From contig CAISLN010000064.1 in NCBI GenBank assembly GCA_903886275.1, forward strand, positions 1 through 35,744: a stretch of DNA of 35,744 bases, written 5' to 3'. The notes below the pieces were generated by a model. The model did no database searches. It had not been told where the DNA came from and was given only the letters and a program-made list of their open reading frames with translations. Position numbers and translations under genes: made by a program. The DNA is from an uncultured beta proteobacterium (lineage in GTDB: Bacteria > Pseudomonadota > Gammaproteobacteria > Burkholderiales > Burkholderiaceae_C). Positions 33,618-35,744 of the stretch are shown piece by piece (the first letter of the stretch is position 1; the number at the start of each line of letters is the position of its first letter).

Positions 33618-34901
33618 ATGACTATTTGGATCTCCCTGTTGTTTGTATTGGCCTATGCCGCCATTGCGCTGGAGCACCCGCTCAAGATCAACAAGTCTGC
33701 GTCGGCCTTGATGGGCGCGGGCCTGCTTTGGACGGTTTACGCGGTCACCCTCAACAATGCTTCCGTACTCAACCTCCAGTTGGGCGAATCACTGCGGGAC
33801 ACGGCGCAGATCGTGTTCTTTCTGATGGGCGCCATGACGATTGTGGAAGTGGTGGACGCCCACAACGGGTTTGAGGTCATCACCTCGCGCATCAAGACCC
33901 AAAAGCTGTCCAGCCTGATGTGGATGGTAGGCTTTGTCAGCTTCTTTTTGAGCGCCATTCTGGACAACCTGACCACCACCATCGTCATGGTGTCACTGAT
34001 GAAGCGCCTGCTGTTCCGGCGCGAAGACCGTTTGTTCTTTGCCGGCATCATCGTCATCGCGGCCAATGCCGGGGGCGCCTGGACGCCGATTGGCGACGTC
34101 ACCACCACCATGCTGTGGATTGGCGGCCAGGTCAGCACCTTTGCCATCATGAAGAGTGTCTTTCTGCCCTCGCTGGTCAACCTGCTGGTGCCCTTGCTGG
34201 TGACCAGCCGTTTGCTGAGAGGCTGCCCGGTGGTCGCACCGCCACCCAGATCAGAAGCCTTGGACCTAGGCAGCAGTGACTTTGAACGCAAGCTCATGTT
34301 GGTGCTCGGCATGGCGATTCTGGTGCTGGTGCCGGTGTTCAAAACCCTGACCGGATTGCCACCGTTCATGGGCGTTCTGTTTGGCCTGGGCCTGTTGTGG
34401 ATGGTGGGCGACTTGGTGCACAAGCGCGAAGAAGAACTGCGCAAGCAGCGCCTGACACTGGCGCGCGCACTTACCCGCATCGACATGAGTTCGGTGGTGT
34501 TCTTCATCGGCATTCTGCTGGCCGTGGCGGTGCTGGAACACACCCATATCCTGTCCAACATTGCGAACTGGCTGGACCGCACGGTCGGCCGGCAGGACCT
34601 CATCGTGCTCATCATCGGCCTGGTCAGCGCCATCGTGGATAACGTGCCCCTGGTGGCGGCTTCCATGGGCATGTACGGGCTGGACCAGTACCCGCCCGAC
34701 AGCTTTCTGTGGCAATTCATCGCCTACTGCGCAGGCACCGGCGGTTCTATTTTGATCATCGGCTCGGCCGCCGGCGTGGCCGCCATGGGCATGGAGAAAA
34801 TCGACTTCGTCTGGTACCTGAGACGTATCAGCGCCTTGGCTCTGCTTGGCTATATTTCCGGCGCAATGGTCTTCATGGCACAGTACCAGTGGCTGCGTTG
34901 A
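33618..34901 (+). CDS. nhaD: NhaD-type Na+/H+ antiporter
   Basis: This 427-residue polytopic membrane protein has about 11-12 helices. The family motifs are AILDNLTTTIVMVSLMKRL and AANAGGAWTPIGDVTTTMLW in the first half, and IVDNVPLVAASMGMYG followed by GTGGSILIIGSAAGVAAMGM in the second half. This is the inverted-repeat core of the NhaD branch of the ion transporter superfamily, which exchanges sodium for protons. It follows the PrpF-Bug gene by nine bases and is probably the last gene of the operon. TRAP transporters bring in sodium with their substrate, so an antiporter in the same transcript could export it again; this coupling is inferred. A CitM-like carboxylate carrier is less likely, given the TTT-x-GDVTTTMLW motif. 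Confidence 0.87.
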   Translation: MTIWISLLFVLAYAAIALEHPLKINKSASALMGAGLLWTVYAVTLNNASVLNLQLGESLRDTAQIVFFLMGAMTIVEVVDAHNGFEVITSRIKTQKLSSLMWMVGFVSFFLSAILDNLTTTIVMVSLMKRLLFRREDRLFFAGIIVIAANAGGAWTPIGDVTTTMLWIGGQVSTFAIMKSVFLPSLVNLLVPLLVTSRLLRGCPVVAPPPRSEALDLGSSDFERKLMLVLGMAILVLVPVFKTLTGLPPFMGVLFGLGLLWMVGDLVHKREEELRKQRLTLARALTRIDMSSVVFFIGILLAVAVLEHTHILSNIANWLDRTVGRQDLIVLIIGLVSAIVDNVPLVAASMGMYGLDQYPPDSFLWQFIAYCAGTGGSILIIGSAAGVAAMGMEKIDFVWYLRRISALALLGYISGAMVFMAQYQWLR

Positions 34902-35320
34902 GGAGTTGGTTGTCCCGTATTGGCTGCTCGCAGCCTGCAGCCTGCAGCAATGCTGTGATGCTGTGATGCTGTGATGCTGTGATCGCCAAGGTGTGTGACT
35001 GTTTTCGAGCAGTTGCACCAGTGGCAGCTCATGGTCGATGCACTGAGCCAACTTTGGCAGACTGCGCGCTACGTAGCATGTGAGTGTTACCTGGTTGCCA
35101 ACGGCGGCTATGGAGCAGGCAGGTCGCATATTTGTACGACTGCAATCGCGGCTGACATGACTTACGACTGAGTCGCGTGAATACCCGCTCCCAGCCGATC
35201 CGAGCCATTGCCTTTGGTGTGCCGTTACAGGATCCATGTCCAGACCGTGTGCGCTGTGCGCAGCGATTGACGGGTAGCCAATGCCTCTTGCGCGGCAGCG
35301 GCCGGGGGCGGAGCAGGCTG
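34902..35320. other. Gene-free stretch between nhaD and the arginase gene
   Basis: No convincing gene lies in these 419 bp, and the region is less GC-rich than its neighbours. It starts with two tandem repeats (separate entry). No terminator with a T run was seen after nhaD. A 58-codon open frame from 34995 has no recognisable similarity or start signal. Confidence 0.5.
34930..34982. repeat. Two adjacent short tandem repeats
   Basis: GCAGCCT occurs twice, then GCAGCAA (34930-34950), followed directly by four perfect copies of the eight-base unit TGCTGTGA (34951-34982). It lies 29 bases beyond the nhaD stop. Such perfect short arrays are prone to slippage and would vary in copy number among strains. 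Confidence 0.85.
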
Positions 35321-35744
35321 CTATTTGCGCATCAGCGTGCTCTTGCCAAACAGCGACTCGATCAGGTCCACTGCCACCTCGGCGGTGCGGTTGCGCTCGT
35401 CGAGTGCGGGGTTGAGCTCCATCACATCCATGGAGGCCATGCGGCCGGTGTCGGCAATCATTTCCATGCACAGTTGCGCCTCCCTGTAGGTGGGTCCGCC
35501 GGGCACGGTGGTGCCCACGCCGGGGGCGATGGCCGGGTCCAAAAAGTCCACATCAAAGCTCACATGCAAATGGGTGTTGGCGTCCATCAGGGCCAGTGCC
35601 AGTTCCATCGCGGCGCGCATGCCCATCTCGTCGATATAGCGCATGTCGAACACTTCGAGGCCCTGCTCGTGCACAAAGCGTTTTTCGCCCTGGTCCACGC
35701 TGCGGATGCCAATCTGGCGCACCCATTTGGCTTGGATGGCCGGC
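35321..35744 (-). CDS. Arginase, C-terminal part (gene continues beyond the window)
   Basis: The readable 140 or so residues are the C-terminal half of an arginase/agmatinase-family enzyme (ureohydrolase), which splits arginine into ornithine and urea with two Mn ions. HVSFDVDFLDP holds two Mn-binding Asp residues, and PGVGTTVPGGPTYREA and SMDVMELNPALDERNRTAE are typical of arginase (RocF) rather than agmatinase. The 5' end, including the first metal-binding motif, lies past the right edge. The frame is open to base 35743, so the start is outside; the internal GTG at 35722 is not the start. The stop is TAG at 35321-35323. Confidence 0.88.
   Translation of the reverse strand, partial: PAIQAKWVRQIGIRSVDQGEKRFVHEQGLEVFDMRYIDEMGMRAAMELALALMDANTHLHVSFDVDFLDPAIAPGVGTTVPGGPTYREAQLCMEMIADTGRMASMDVMELNPALDERNRTAEVAVDLIESLFGKSTLMRK

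Noticed and set aside
34930..34982. Tandem repeats as a CRISPR array
   Set aside because: Units of seven and eight bases without spacers and no cas genes nearby; these are simple tandem repeats.
34995..35170. Small open frame after the tandem repeats
   Set aside because: No ribosome binding site, no recognisable similarity, and the length is within chance for this composition.

Overview
The window looks like a GC-rich betaproteobacterial chromosome of the Comamonadaceae type (Rhodoferax, Polaromonas or a relative). This is an inference from gene content and gene style: adjacent pilT and pilU, a yraN-diaA-dolP block beside rsmI, a PutA without the ribbon-helix-helix domain next to an Lrp-type regulator, and a Bug-type solute-binding domain. 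The DNA is densely coding, and no rRNA, tRNA, CRISPR array or transposase gene was found.

Left part (1-20406), mostly housekeeping and stand-alone genes. rsmI (minus) faces yraN-diaA-dolP (plus), which ends at a clear terminator. A PagL-like outer-membrane protein is convergent with pilT-pilU-oxidoreductase (minus strand), and yggS is divergent from pilT. An Lrp-family regulator is divergent from putA. Next come a SulP anion transporter whose C-terminal cyclic-nucleotide-binding domain is cut off by one in-frame TGA, a choline-sulfatase, a membrane-anchored chemoreceptor and a HemG-like flavodoxin. An OprD-family porin (minus) with a divergent LysR regulator leads into the accessory region.

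Right part (20378-34901), a 13.4-kb single-strand catabolic operon behind a divergent LysR gene. In order: TRAP transporter dctPQM, MaoC-type hydratase, family III CoA-transferase, CitE-like lyase, a fumarase/aspartase-superfamily enzyme, TcuA-like FAD dehydrogenase, TcuB-like Fe-S membrane protein, a PrpF isomerase fused to a Bug domain, and an NhaD antiporter. The hydratase, CoA-transferase and lyase match the itaconate set (itaconyl-CoA hydratase, itaconate CoA-transferase, citramalyl-CoA lyase). TcuAB oxidises tricarballylate to cis-aconitate. PrpF-family and fumarase-superfamily enzymes are the families of the fungal aconitate isomerase Adi1 and trans-aconitate decarboxylase Tad1. Read together, the operon suggests a complete route: tricarballylate -> cis-aconitate -> trans-aconitate -> itaconate -> itaconyl-CoA -> citramalyl-CoA -> acetyl-CoA + pyruvate, fed by a TRAP importer and possibly the OprD porin. 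This would degrade tricarboxylates without aconitase. The assembly is an inference; each family assignment comes from visible motifs.

The right end holds a 419-bp gene-free stretch with two short tandem repeats, and the C-terminal part of an arginase gene that runs off the window.
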